In this document: positions 9,087 to 17,652 of the stretch, one piece after another
Numbering within the stretch: the first letter of the stretch is position 1
Layout of the letters: every line of letters begins with the position of its first letter
DNA from: Bradyrhizobium diazoefficiens
GTDB taxonomy: Bacteria > Pseudomonadota > Alphaproteobacteria > Rhizobiales > Xanthobacteraceae
Assembly: GCF_018131015.1 (NCBI RefSeq)
Contig: NZ_JAFCJJ010000013.1
Coordinates: 62,001-126,000 of the forward strand
Direction of reading: 5' to 3'
DNA: 64,000 nucleotides
The notes under the pieces: model-generated
Told to the model about the DNA's origin: nothing
The model's database searches: none
Seen by the model: only the letters and a program-made list of their open reading frames with translations
Made by a program: the position numbers and the translations under genes

Positions 9087-10232
9087 ATGTCCTACCGCTC
9101 CTCCTGGATGACCGAAGAGCTCGACGTCTTCCGCGACCAGTTCCGGAAATATCTCGCCAAGGACCTGGCCCCGCATGCCGAGAAATGGCGCGCGCAGAAG
9201 ATGGTCGACCGCTTCGCCTGGCGCGGGCTCGGCGAGATGGGCGCGCTGCTGCCGAGCGTGCCAGAGGAATATGGCGGCCTGGGTGCGACCTTCGCCTATG
9301 AAGCCGCCGTGCTGGAAGACCTCGAGAGCACGGTGCCGGAGCTGACGACCGGCGTCTCCGTGCACAGCGCCATCGTCGCCCACTACATCCTGAACTACGG
9401 CTCCGAGGAGCAGAAGGCGCGCTGGCTGCCGAAGATGGCCTCGGGCGAAATGGTTGGCGCCATCGCCATGACCGAGCCCGGCACCGGCTCGGACTTGCAG
9501 GCGGTCAAGACCACCGCGAAAAAGCAGGGCAATTCCTACCTCATCAACGGCCAGAAGACTTTCATTACCAACGGCCAGGCCGCCGATCTCATCGTCGTCG
9601 TCGCACGCACGGGCGAGGCTGGCGCCAAGGGCATTTCGCTGCTCGTGGTCGAGACTGCGGGTGCGGATGGCTACAAGCGCGGGCGCAACCTCGACAAGAT
9701 CGGCCTGCACGCCTCCGATACGTCGGAGCTGTTCTTCGACAACGTCGTGGTGCCGCCGGAAAACCTGCTGGGCAAGGAGGAAGGCCAGGGCTTTGTGCAG
9801 TTGATGCAGCAGTTGCCGCAGGAGAGGCTGTCGCTCGCGGTCGGGGCTGTCGCCTCGATGAAGCGCGCGATCAAGCTCGCCACCGACTACACCAAGGAGC
9901 GCAAGGCGTTCGGCAAACCGCTGATGGATTTCCAGAACACCGCCTTCACGCTCGCCGAGCGCAAGACCGAGGCGATGATCGCGCGCGTCTTCGTCGACTG
10001 GTGCGTCGAGCGGCTGGTCGCCAAGGACCTCGACACCGTCACGGCGTCGATGGCGAAATACTGGTGCTCGGAGAAGCAGGTGCAGACCGCCGACGAATGC
10101 CTGCAACTGTTCGGCGGCTACGGCTACATGCAGGAATATCCGATCTCGCGCATCTTCATCGATTCCCGCATCCAGAAGATCTACGGCGGCACCAACGAGA
10201 TCATGAAGCTGCTGATCGCAAGATCGCTGTAG
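9087..10232 (+). CDS. Acyl-CoA dehydrogenase, long-chain/isovaleryl type
   Basis: 381 aa flavoenzyme that introduces an alpha-beta double bond into an acyl-CoA and passes electrons to ETF. MTEPGTGSDLQAVKT and the C-terminal LFGGYGYMQEYPISR and IYGGTNEIMK are family signatures. The medium-chain catalytic Glu position (YEGT) is Gly here, while LPQERL carries a Glu where LCAD and isovaleryl-CoA dehydrogenases have their catalytic base, so that subtype is favoured. ATG at 9087; the longer frame is upstream sequence. Stands alone between divergent and convergent neighbours. Confidence 0.9.
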   Translation: MSYRSSWMTEELDVFRDQFRKYLAKDLAPHAEKWRAQKMVDRFAWRGLGEMGALLPSVPEEYGGLGATFAYEAAVLEDLESTVPELTTGVSVHSAIVAHYILNYGSEEQKARWLPKMASGEMVGAIAMTEPGTGSDLQAVKTTAKKQGNSYLINGQKTFITNGQAADLIVVVARTGEAGAKGISLLVVETAGADGYKRGRNLDKIGLHASDTSELFFDNVVVPPENLLGKEEGQGFVQLMQQLPQERLSLAVGAVASMKRAIKLATDYTKERKAFGKPLMDFQNTAFTLAERKTEAMIARVFVDWCVERLVAKDLDTVTASMAKYWCSEKQVQTADECLQLFGGYGYMQEYPISRIFIDSRIQKIYGGTNEIMKLLIARSL

Positions 10233-10253
10233 GCTGTCGTCCGGCCGGCAGCG

Positions 10254-11339
10254 TCACCGGAGCGTCCCATCGTTCCGGGTCGCCGCGCGCCAGTCCGAAA
10301 AATCCTCTTCCATCGCTTCGGCCGCGTCCTTGGCCGCGCCGCGAAGCCAGCCTGCCTTGCGCGTCCTGAGGTCGGCGAGGATTTTTGCCGACGCGCCTTG
10401 CGTCGCCGCATGGATCGCCCCAAGCTCGAAACCCATGGCACGCAGGAGGTCGAGCTTGAGCCTCTCGCCGGGGCGATCGCCGAGATCCACCTTGCGCGAA
10501 TCCGGCGCGATCCGCCGGATGATGAAGCCCCCCGTCAGCGCGAGATGCGGATCGGGGGCGCGGTATGTGCCTGTCGCAAGCGCCAGGAAGCGCGAATCGC
10601 CCTTGTTTCCGTGCGCCCAATCCCATGCCGACGGCACCAGCGCCTTGGCTTCCCTGACGATCCGGCCTCCGCGCCAATCGGCGACGGCGACGAAACGCGG
10701 CCGGCCGAGGCCGCCACCGCCCTTCCTGCGCGAGGCGAAGCGAACCAGCCAGGCACCCAGCGGCAGGCTGCTCTTCAGGGCGGATGCGACGGGCCGCGGC
10801 GGCGTGGCGTCCGGATACGTCTTGACCTCGTCCCAGAACTCCGCGCGCTCCTCGTCGGTGCAGGCGACATACTCGCGCATCCATGACTGCTGCTCGTCCA
10901 GGAGCGCGGAATGCGGCTGCTTCAGACCCTGCTCGTAACCCTCGATAATGACGTCCGCCACCTCGCCGTTGCCGATCGCGACGTCCTCAGCGAGACGGGC
11001 GCTTGTAGCCAGCCGCACCAGGTCGAACGGATAGGGCATGATGGCAGCCTCGTCGAAATCGTTGATGCCCCACACGAGGCGCCCCTCCAGGTCACGCCAG
11101 GTGCCGTAGTTTTCGGTGTGGGTGTCGCCGACGGAGAGAACGCGCGGAGCGGCCTTCAGCGCGGGACATACCGTCTCGATCCGCCGTGCCCAGCGAAAAT
11201 AGGTCGCACGCAGGAAGATGAACGCGCTTTTGCGCATGCGCTTGTGCTTGTACACGAGATCGTCCTCGACGACCGGACACTGCTTGCGCAGCCACGTCTC
11301 GAATTCGGCGTTGTCATCTCGAAACCGCATGTTGTCCAT
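10254..11339 (-). CDS. DUF2252 family protein
   Basis: 361 aa. RKSAFIFLRATYFRW and the pair VLSVGDTHTENYG and INDFDEA are characteristic of DUF2252, a family with a kinase-like fold of unknown substrate. The GDxHxxN and DFDEA motifs would correspond to catalytic-loop and metal-binding motifs of aminoglycoside-phosphotransferase-like kinases (family inference). ATG start at 11339. It is convergent with the acyl-CoA dehydrogenase. No partner gene is evident. Confidence 0.85.
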   Translation of the reverse strand: MDNMRFRDDNAEFETWLRKQCPVVEDDLVYKHKRMRKSAFIFLRATYFRWARRIETVCPALKAAPRVLSVGDTHTENYGTWRDLEGRLVWGINDFDEAAIMPYPFDLVRLATSARLAEDVAIGNGEVADVIIEGYEQGLKQPHSALLDEQQSWMREYVACTDEERAEFWDEVKTYPDATPPRPVASALKSSLPLGAWLVRFASRRKGGGGLGRPRFVAVADWRGGRIVREAKALVPSAWDWAHGNKGDSRFLALATGTYRAPDPHLALTGGFIIRRIAPDSRKVDLGDRPGERLKLDLLRAMGFELGAIHAATQGASAKILADLRTRKAGWLRGAAKDAAEAMEEDFSDWRAATRNDGTLR

Positions 11340-11351
11340 CCTAATGTCGGT

Positions 11352-11498
11352 TCATCCGCGAATTGGTGTCTCCTTCAGCGGCGGCTTGGCCGCGGGCACG
11401 AAACTGAGGTTCTTCTCGGCGAAGACGTACCCGGCGGATCGATCTGCAATCCGGGCTCGCGCTGCGGCGGCGATGCTGGGAGTCGCCTTGATGCTCAC
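11352..11498 (-). CDS. Possible 48-aa small protein
   Basis: A short open frame starts with GTG at 11498 (VSIKATPSIAAAARAR) behind the purine-rich stretch AGAGAGGGATG. It ends 13 bases before the DUF2252 start. The sequence is Ala- and Pro-rich with no membrane segment. A longer frame from 11552 has a less convincing start. No homologue recognised. Confidence 0.4.
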   Translation of the reverse strand: MSIKATPSIAAAARARIADRSAGYVFAEKNLSFVPAAKPPLKETPIRG

Positions 11499-11726
11499 GG
11501 CATCCCTCTCTGAAATGAACTTGTGAAAAATGGGCGGATAAAAACCCAACATAAAAATCGGCAGGGCGCCTCTTCGCGCTCACGTCGGCCGGATGGTAGA
11601 AAAAAATCGGCCCGGCACAAATACAGATTGCCGCAAAAGTAATCTATCGCGGAGCGGGAGCGACGGACCGCCGCAGAGAGGGATGCGGCATAGGGCCGTG
11701 CCGCCGCGCCCAGGCCTTGCGCCGGT

Positions 11727-12866
11727 TCAATTCGGATGCCACCAGCGGCCGCCGATCACGACGCCCTCGGAAACGATCTTCCTGTCTCCGGTAAGATGCT
11801 CGCCGACCACGTCGACATAGTCGAACTGGCCTTCCCGGATCGAGATCAGCGTCGCGTCGCCGACGCTGCCGGGCTTGAGGCTGCCGAGCTCGGGGCGGCG
11901 CAGGGCCATCGCGGCATTCACCGTCGAGGCCGCGACGACGTCCGACAGCTCCATGCCCATGCACAAAAATTTCGACAGGGTCGTGACCTGGTCGAAGGCC
12001 GGGCCGTCGATGCAGAGCTGATGGATGTCGGAGGAGATCGTATCCGGATAGAAGCCGTTGGCGAGCATGGCGCGCGCGGTCTTGAACGCGAACGAGCCCT
12101 TGCCATGACCGATGTCGAACAGCACGCCGCGCTCCCGCGCGTCCAGCACCGCCCGCTTCACCGTGCCCTGGGCGGTTGCCGGCGTGTTGGGGAAGGGCCG
12201 GAACGCATGGGTCAGCACGTCGCCGGGGCGCAGGCGCGCCAGCACCTCCTCGTAGCTCGGCGGCGGGTGGTCGATATGGGCCATCAAGGGCATGCCGACC
12301 TCGTCGGCGACCTCAAGCGCGATGTCGAGCGGCACCGTCCCCGACGTGCCCGAGGCGTGCAGGCCGACGCGCACCTTGATGCCGACGATGAGGTCGCGGT
12401 TGGCATCCGCCACCTTGGCCGCATCGACCGGATTCATCAGCCGCAGCTCCTCACTCTCGCCGACCATGACCCGGTTCGAGAAGCCGAAGATGCCGGCATG
12501 CGACACGTGCAGATAGGCGAGGATGCGAACCTGGCTCGGCTCGATCACGTGCTTGCGGAAACCGGCGAAATTGCCGGGGCCCGCGCTGCCGGTGTCCACG
12601 GACGTGGTGACGCCGGAGTTGCGGCAAAATTCCTCGGCATCGATGCCGAGCGAGGTGCCGCCCCAATAGACATGGGTGTGCAGGTCGATCAGCCCGGGCG
12701 TGACGATGAGCTGCGAGACGTCGCGGACGTCGGTCGCCGGATCCGCCTTGAGGCCGCTGCCGATGGCCGCCACCTTGCCGCCGGCGAAGGCGACGTCGGT
12801 GACCGCGTCGAGCTTCTGCGAGGGGTCGACAACGCGGCCGCCGCGCAGGATCAGGTCGAAGGGCAT
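11727..12866 (-). CDS. Amidohydrolase/deacetylase family metallohydrolase
   Basis: 379 aa TIM-barrel metallohydrolase. VTPGLIDLHTHVYWGG places the first metal ligands His63 and His65. Further His residues lie in LHVSHAGIF and MAHIDHPPP, and DIGHGKGSF and SDIHQL complete the site. The nearest known group is the dihydroorotase-like amidohydrolases (the EF_0837/PRK09237 type of putative deacetylase). ATG at 12866 with GGAGA eight bases upstream. Monocistronic. The substrate is probably an acylated or cyclic amide. Confidence 0.85.
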   Translation of the reverse strand: MPFDLILRGGRVVDPSQKLDAVTDVAFAGGKVAAIGSGLKADPATDVRDVSQLIVTPGLIDLHTHVYWGGTSLGIDAEEFCRNSGVTTSVDTGSAGPGNFAGFRKHVIEPSQVRILAYLHVSHAGIFGFSNRVMVGESEELRLMNPVDAAKVADANRDLIVGIKVRVGLHASGTSGTVPLDIALEVADEVGMPLMAHIDHPPPSYEEVLARLRPGDVLTHAFRPFPNTPATAQGTVKRAVLDARERGVLFDIGHGKGSFAFKTARAMLANGFYPDTISSDIHQLCIDGPAFDQVTTLSKFLCMGMELSDVVAASTVNAAMALRRPELGSLKPGSVGDATLISIREGQFDYVDVVGEHLTGDRKIVSEGVVIGGRWWHPN

Positions 12867-13174
12867 CGGAGTCTCCGGAAGATGCGTTGCCGGCATGCGG
12901 CAAGGCCAAGGAAGGGTCCTGCTTCTAGCAACTTCTACGCCGGAGAGCCTGCCGAGCTTTGCCGGGACAAAGGGCGCCCCTCCGTACGGCAAGCTCCGAC
13001 CCCGTTCGGCATAAGGTCCACCCATGTCTTATCAACGACTTAGCGAGACGGCAAATCGATTGCACGCCGGGTCGAATTGCATCTGCTGGTTTCCGGCACC
13101 GGAGCTATTATTGCTACATCCCGCCCCTCGTTCTGCCGGATCTTGGGGGACGGCCCTCAACAAGGAGGATTGCC
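12867..13174. other. Divergent intergenic region
   Basis: 308 bases between the amidohydrolase and the accessory cassette. An inverted repeat TTGCCG-N5-CGGCAA lies at 12887-12903, close to the amidohydrolase start, and could be an operator. The right part is less GC-rich, like the cassette. No RNA gene or tRNA-derived attachment sequence was seen here. Confidence 0.4.
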
Positions 13175-14131
13175 ATGTCGCTGCCGCACATTGGTGTGGG
13201 ATCGTTCAACAGGCATATGGCGCGTCCGGCGCAATGGTTGAAGCGCTACGGACTCTTTTTCGAGAAGTTCGACATCATTGATCTAGAAAATTGCCTGCAT
13301 CATCAGCGGAGCAGCGGATACGGCAAAGCTGACACCATCAGTGACTGCGATTGGCTGATCGAACGCGGCTTTCTTTTCCAGTCATATATGAGCAAGGACG
13401 GCCCCAATGTACGCTCCGAAAAGGTCTCGGAGCTCGACCGGCTGGTGCAGACCTTGAGCAGGGAAGGTATTCGCCTCGAAGCCGAATGGAGGTCCCATTT
13501 GCGGACCGAGGCCGGATTCCAGCCGGCCCCACCCGAAGCATTTCCGCTGTCGCAGGCCATGACAAACCTGGGCTGGGAAATCTCGGTACTCATCGCCCGA
13601 CGCCAGGCACTCGCTTGGCGGGAAAGCGGAAGAGCGCTGGCGACAAATCTGGAAGAAGATCCCTCCGGTCCTGCCGTCGGTATCGACGAAAAGATCTCTG
13701 GGCAGCAATTGCTGCACGTGGTCCTGGACCAGGTGCCCGTGCCCAGCAGACGTACTCCCTGGTCGGAGATCGTGGCGTTCAGAGCCGATCCCGATTCCCA
13801 GGAACGCCTCCGGGCGCTGAGGGCGTGGATATCAAGTACCGCGCGTAGCGATGTCAGCTACGCCGAAGCGGCGGACATTCTAGCGGACGTGCTATCGCGC
13901 TACCGCGCGCACATACGGCAATTGGGACTGGACTACGAAATAAGCCAATGTCGCGCCCTCGTGCAGGCCGGGGGCGCATCCTACGACCAGCTCAGAAGAG
14001 ACTGGCTGTCGAGGGATTCAGCAAAGCCATTTGGATTGTCGTGGACTGCATCGACGCTGCTTCCCGCCGAACGGGGCGCACCGGGCCGCGAGGTATCCTA
14101 CATCGTGAAGATCCAAGACGCGGCGCTGTAA
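13175..14131 (+). CDS. Unknown protein of accessory cassette, weakly DUF6236-like
   Basis: 318 aa, no signal peptide or membrane helix. The ATG at 13175 has a strong AAGGAGG six bases ahead. The N-terminal half has FFEKFDIIDLENCLHH and an acidic/basic helical region. The C-terminal half contains VPVPSRRTPWSEIVAFRAD followed by a helical LRALRAWISS segment, which resembles a pattern I associate with DUF6236-type proteins (weak, from memory). It is followed 11 bases later by the DUF4062 gene with its own ribosome site, so the two form an operon. Codon use looks less GC-biased than neighbours. Function unknown. Confidence 0.75.
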   Translation: MSLPHIGVGSFNRHMARPAQWLKRYGLFFEKFDIIDLENCLHHQRSSGYGKADTISDCDWLIERGFLFQSYMSKDGPNVRSEKVSELDRLVQTLSREGIRLEAEWRSHLRTEAGFQPAPPEAFPLSQAMTNLGWEISVLIARRQALAWRESGRALATNLEEDPSGPAVGIDEKISGQQLLHVVLDQVPVPSRRTPWSEIVAFRADPDSQERLRALRAWISSTARSDVSYAEAADILADVLSRYRAHIRQLGLDYEISQCRALVQAGGASYDQLRRDWLSRDSAKPFGLSWTASTLLPAERGAPGREVSYIVKIQDAAL

Positions 14132-14142
14132 GGGAGCATCCT

Positions 14143-15381
14143 GTGAGACCTCCAAGCTTTTTTCTGTCCTCCACGATATTCGACCTCCGGGATCTGCGAA
14201 GCGCGCTCAAATTCTACCTCGAGGAACAGGGCTGCCTCGTGCTTGCGTCAGAATTCAACGACTTTCAGAAGGAGCTCGACAGGCACTCCTACGAAGCCTG
14301 CCTCAAATCGATAGAGAATTGCGACTATTATGTTCTCATCATTGGCGCACGACGCGGTGGATGGTTCGACGTCGGCGGCAAAGTCACGATAACTCAACAG
14401 GAATACCGCCACGCGCTCGCATTGCACGACGCTGGACGACTCAAGCTGATGACATTCGTCAGGTCAGACACGTGGAATTTCCGCGAAACCTACAAAGCGC
14501 TCGCGCGCCAAGGCATAAGCGACGAGGAACGCCGCAAGCTGAAGAGCACATTCGCCGAGGATCCGGACTTTACCGTATCCTTCATCGACGAAGTATCGCG
14601 CAACGCCGAAACCAAGAAAGCACTGACGGAGGGAGGCGCACTACCAACGGGAAATTGGATCCACACCTTCGATTCATTTCGTGACGTCGTCGACACCCTG
14701 CGAACGGTGCTGCCGGTGGCGCTTCCGATGCAGGAAGCAGCTTTCCGGCGCTCGCTTCGGCACGAGCTTATTGAGGCACTGCGCATCTGCCTTCCAAGGC
14801 AGGATGGCGGATTGATCGACATACGGGCTGCCGTGCAGGCTTTCCTCGCCGAATTCACTCTGAGGTCCCAAGACTTACAAAGTAGCCAGGTCGCCCTACC
14901 GGCCGAGACATGGGATCGCCTGAGCACCGTGCTGATATGGACGCTCGGAAAGCGCTTCCCCGCGAGCGTCCTCTCGCAGGCGCCGTCTTCTCCCACGTTT
15001 TTGAGTTTCGACCCCCTAGCCGATGGCGTTGTCGAAAGCGACGTTTACAACGCAGTTTACCGGCTGCTGCTGGAGACGAATGCTGCAAACGACGCTCTGG
15101 AGCAGAATGTCCACGACGTCATCCTCAGGCATAGTGCGCGCGTTCGTCCGGGCGAGCCGCGCGATGTGGCGATCGACTCGACAGGTCTGGTGAGAGTGCT
15201 GCATTTCGCCCAACGCTGCGCCAATATCGTCAGTTTGGCGCGCGCATTGATCCGCCATCTTGACGGTGACCGGTTTCAGCCTCCGCACCTGTTGCCCTGG
15301 TCGCCGGTCGAGGGTGGAGACGATCACATCGAGCACGAAAAACCATCGCGTGAAGAGGTGGAGCAGTTCATTGCCGGTTAG
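14143..15381 (+). CDS. DUF4062 domain-containing protein
   Basis: 412 aa from a GTG at 14143 with AGGGAG six bases upstream; the longer frame would overlap the preceding gene by about 180 bases. The N-terminal 100 residues (FFLSSTIFDLRDLRSALKF, then CDYYVLIIGARRGGW and TQQEYRHAL) match the DUF4062 pattern, a TIR/deoxyribosyltransferase-like fold often at the N-terminus of multidomain proteins. The rest is helical and unrecognised, with no visible NACHT, ATPase or nuclease motif. DUF4062 proteins recur in accessory regions, and some are suspected of NAD/nucleotide-linked signalling or defence, which is inference here. The gene ends 41 bases from the CCA end of tRNA-Arg. Confidence 0.85.
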   Translation: MRPPSFFLSSTIFDLRDLRSALKFYLEEQGCLVLASEFNDFQKELDRHSYEACLKSIENCDYYVLIIGARRGGWFDVGGKVTITQQEYRHALALHDAGRLKLMTFVRSDTWNFRETYKALARQGISDEERRKLKSTFAEDPDFTVSFIDEVSRNAETKKALTEGGALPTGNWIHTFDSFRDVVDTLRTVLPVALPMQEAAFRRSLRHELIEALRICLPRQDGGLIDIRAAVQAFLAEFTLRSQDLQSSQVALPAETWDRLSTVLIWTLGKRFPASVLSQAPSSPTFLSFDPLADGVVESDVYNAVYRLLLETNAANDALEQNVHDVILRHSARVRPGEPRDVAIDSTGLVRVLHFAQRCANIVSLARALIRHLDGDRFQPPHLLPWSPVEGGDDHIEHEKPSREEVEQFIAG

Positions 15382-15422
15382 ACCGGCGATCCCGGCGTTT
15401 TTCGGGGAGTCTACGAAAAAAC

Positions 15423-15499
<77 letters not shown>

Positions 15500-15590
15500 G
15501 CGGAACCCGCGCGTCGGCGGGTTGCCTGGAGGCGTTCATATCAAAGCGAGGGCCGGATCGGAAGCCCTCGCCTTGCTCAATACGTCCCCT

Positions 15591-16547
15591 TCACGCCCGG
15601 ATATTGTTGTCCTTCACCACCTTGCCCCAATAGGCGACCTGCGTGTCGAAGAAGGTCTTGAAGGCGGGCGCATCCTGAAGCAGCAGCGTCATCTGCTGGG
15701 TATCCCTGAGCTGGGCGGCGGTCGCGGGCTCGCTCAGGATCTCCTTTGACGCCGTCGCCATGGCCGAGACGATGTCGGGTGGCGTGCCTGCGGGGGCAAA
15801 AATGCCCCACCAGGCGAGCGTCTCGAAATCCGGAAAGCCCGCCTCGATCGCGGTCGGGGTATCCGGCAGCGCCGGCAGCCGCGCGCGGCCGAGCTGCAGG
15901 ATGGGACGCAGCAGATTGGTGCCGAGCTGGGCGGCGACCAGCGCGGCCGAGCCCGCGATCAGGTCGACATGGCCGCCGAGCACGTCGTTCATCGCGGGGC
16001 CGCCGCCGCGATAGGGCACGTGGGTGATCTCGACGCCGGCCTTGCCGCCGAGCACGGTCATGGCGAGATGGCCGAGCGTGCCTATGCCGACGGAGGCATA
16101 TTTCACCGCGCCCGGCGTTGCCTTGCAGGCCGCGACCACGTCGGCAAAGCTCTTGTAGGGACGGCCGGCGCCGGCCGCGATCACGTAAGGCGCGGTGCCG
16201 ACCAGGAAGACCGGCACCAGCTCGCGCTCGACATCCACCGGCGGCTTGTCGAGGATCGACGGGATCACGGCGTGGGAATCGAAGGTGACCAGGAACGAGG
16301 AGCCGTCGGGCGGGCTTTTTGCCACCTGCGCGGCGCCGAGCGCCCCGGCCGCGCCCGACTTGTTCTCGACCAGAACGATGCGGTTCAGTTTGGTTTGCAG
16401 GCTGGCCTGCAGGAGCCGCGCCAGCGCATCGGTCGAGCCGCCCGGTGGAAACGGCACCACCAGAGTGATCTTGCCGGCCTGCGCCGCCGCTGGAGTCAGC
16501 GCGAGAATGGCCGGCGCTGCCAGCAGCGCGCGTCGTGTGATCGTCAT
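15591..16547 (-). CDS. Bug-family tripartite tricarboxylate transporter substrate-binding protein (TctC-like)
   Basis: 318 aa periplasmic binding protein with a signal peptide (MTITRRALLAAPAILALTPAAAQA, starting with a TRRA twin-arginine-like motif). VVPFPPGGSTDALARLLQ and HVPYRGGGPAMNDVLGGHVD are Bug/TctC hallmarks. These proteins bind carboxylates or aromatic acids. No TctA or TctB membrane gene is nearby, which is usual for the expanded Bug family. It is downstream of cupin, RraA-like and acyl-CoA synthetase genes on the same strand. Confidence 0.9.
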   Translation of the reverse strand: MTITRRALLAAPAILALTPAAAQAGKITLVVPFPPGGSTDALARLLQASLQTKLNRIVLVENKSGAAGALGAAQVAKSPPDGSSFLVTFDSHAVIPSILDKPPVDVERELVPVFLVGTAPYVIAAGAGRPYKSFADVVAACKATPGAVKYASVGIGTLGHLAMTVLGGKAGVEITHVPYRGGGPAMNDVLGGHVDLIAGSAALVAAQLGTNLLRPILQLGRARLPALPDTPTAIEAGFPDFETLAWWGIFAPAGTPPDIVSAMATASKEILSEPATAAQLRDTQQMTLLLQDAPAFKTFFDTQVAYWGKVVKDNNIRA

Positions 16548-16594
16548 GGTCCCCTCCCCCTTTTTGTCTTGCGCTCGGCTTTTGCCTTTGAGCG

Positions 16595-16966
16595 CTACGT
16601 CGTTCCGAAGCCCGACCCTGCTTTCTTGTATTCAGGCCGCGGCGGACTGAAAATGTCCAGCACGCGGGCGCCGTCCGGGCCGGCGCGCATGGTGTGCGGC
16701 ACGTTGCCCGGCGTGCGCCAGAAATCGCCCTTCTTCACCGCGATTTCCTCATCGCCCTGGACGCGGATGGCCGAGCCGTCGAGCAGCACGCCCCATTGCT
16801 CCTCGGGATGATGATGCAGCGTGCCCTGCGCATGCGGCGCCAGCGTCACCACCGACAGCATCGCCTGCTCGCCCGAGAAGATGCGCGTGGTCACACCTGC
16901 CGCGAGCTCGCGAAACAGGCCGTCGGCGGCATTGTCGAGATTGTGGAATTCGTCCTTCTGGCTCAC
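16595..16966 (-). CDS. Cupin domain protein
   Basis: 123 aa single-domain cupin. Metal-binding motif 1 is seen as GTLHHHPEEQWGVLLDG, and motif 2 as GDFWRTPGNVPHTM. The conserved His and Glu suggest a bound metal. Small cupins in catabolic runs can be isomerases, dioxygenase-like enzymes or stabilising factors. It lies 21 bases from the RraA-like gene, on the same strand, so co-transcription is probable. The specific role is unknown. Confidence 0.85.
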   Translation of the reverse strand: MSQKDEFHNLDNAADGLFRELAAGVTTRIFSGEQAMLSVVTLAPHAQGTLHHHPEEQWGVLLDGSAIRVQGDEEIAVKKGDFWRTPGNVPHTMRAGPDGARVLDIFSPPRPEYKKAGSGFGTT

Positions 16967-16987
16967 GCCATCCTCCCCTTCGTCGTG

Positions 16988-17626
16988 TCAGGATTTGCCG
17001 TAGGCGCCCTGGTAGCGGCCCTCGCGGATCGCCTTCAGCGTCTCCTCCTCGCGCGCGATTTGGGCGCGCACCGCCTCAAGCAGCGCGGCGGCGCCGGCAG
17101 CCGGGAACGACACTACGCCGTCCTCGTCGCCGACCACGATGTCGCCGGGCGAGATCACGCTGCCGCCGATCGTCACGGGGACGTTGATCTCGCCGGGGCC
17201 GTTCTTGTAGGGACCGCGATGGATCACCGCGCGCGCATAGCAGGGAAAATCGGAGGCCGCGAACGCCGCGACGTCGCGGATGGCGCCGTCGATCACATAG
17301 CCTTCCGCTTTGCGCCACTCGGCGATGTTCTTCATGATCTCGCCGACCAGGGCCCGGGTCTCGTCGCCGCCGCCGTCAACCACGATGACGTCGCCGGGAC
17401 CGACCAGCTCGAGCGCGCGATGGATGGCGAGATTGTCGCCGGGCCGCGTGCGCACCGTGAACGCGGTCCCCACCAACTTGCCGCCGCGATGATACGGCTT
17501 CAGCCCGACCGCGCCGGGCAGCCGGCCGAGATTGTCCGAAATGACCGAGGTCGGCGCGCCGCGAAAACCCTCGATGATGTCGGCCGGGGGTTTTGGAACG
17601 CTGTTGGCCGCGATGGTGATGGTCAT
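16988..17626 (-). CDS. RraA-like family protein (HMG/CHA aldolase type)
   Basis: 212 aa. TSVISDNLGRLPGAVG near the N-terminus, then GDNLAIHRALELVGPGDVIVVDGGG and a GYVIDGAIRDVAAF motif whose Arg-Asp binds substrate and metal, mark the RraA/4-hydroxy-4-methyl-2-oxoglutarate aldolase superfamily. In an aromatic-acid context such proteins cleave 4-carboxy-4-hydroxy-2-oxoadipate or related acids. With the cupin, CoA ligase and Bug protein around it, an enzymatic role is more likely than RNase E regulation (inference). ATG at 17626. Confidence 0.85.
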   Translation of the reverse strand: MTITIAANSVPKPPADIIEGFRGAPTSVISDNLGRLPGAVGLKPYHRGGKLVGTAFTVRTRPGDNLAIHRALELVGPGDVIVVDGGGDETRALVGEIMKNIAEWRKAEGYVIDGAIRDVAAFAASDFPCYARAVIHRGPYKNGPGEINVPVTIGGSVISPGDIVVGDEDGVVSFPAAGAAALLEAVRAQIAREEETLKAIREGRYQGAYGKS

Positions 17627-17652
17627 GACAGTCAGGTCCCTCCTCGATCTCT

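Noticed and set aside
15382..15410. Possible terminator after the DUF4062 gene
   Set aside because: GATCCCGGCGTTTTT has a T run, but the stem is only about four pairs and part of it is the tRNA 3' copy.
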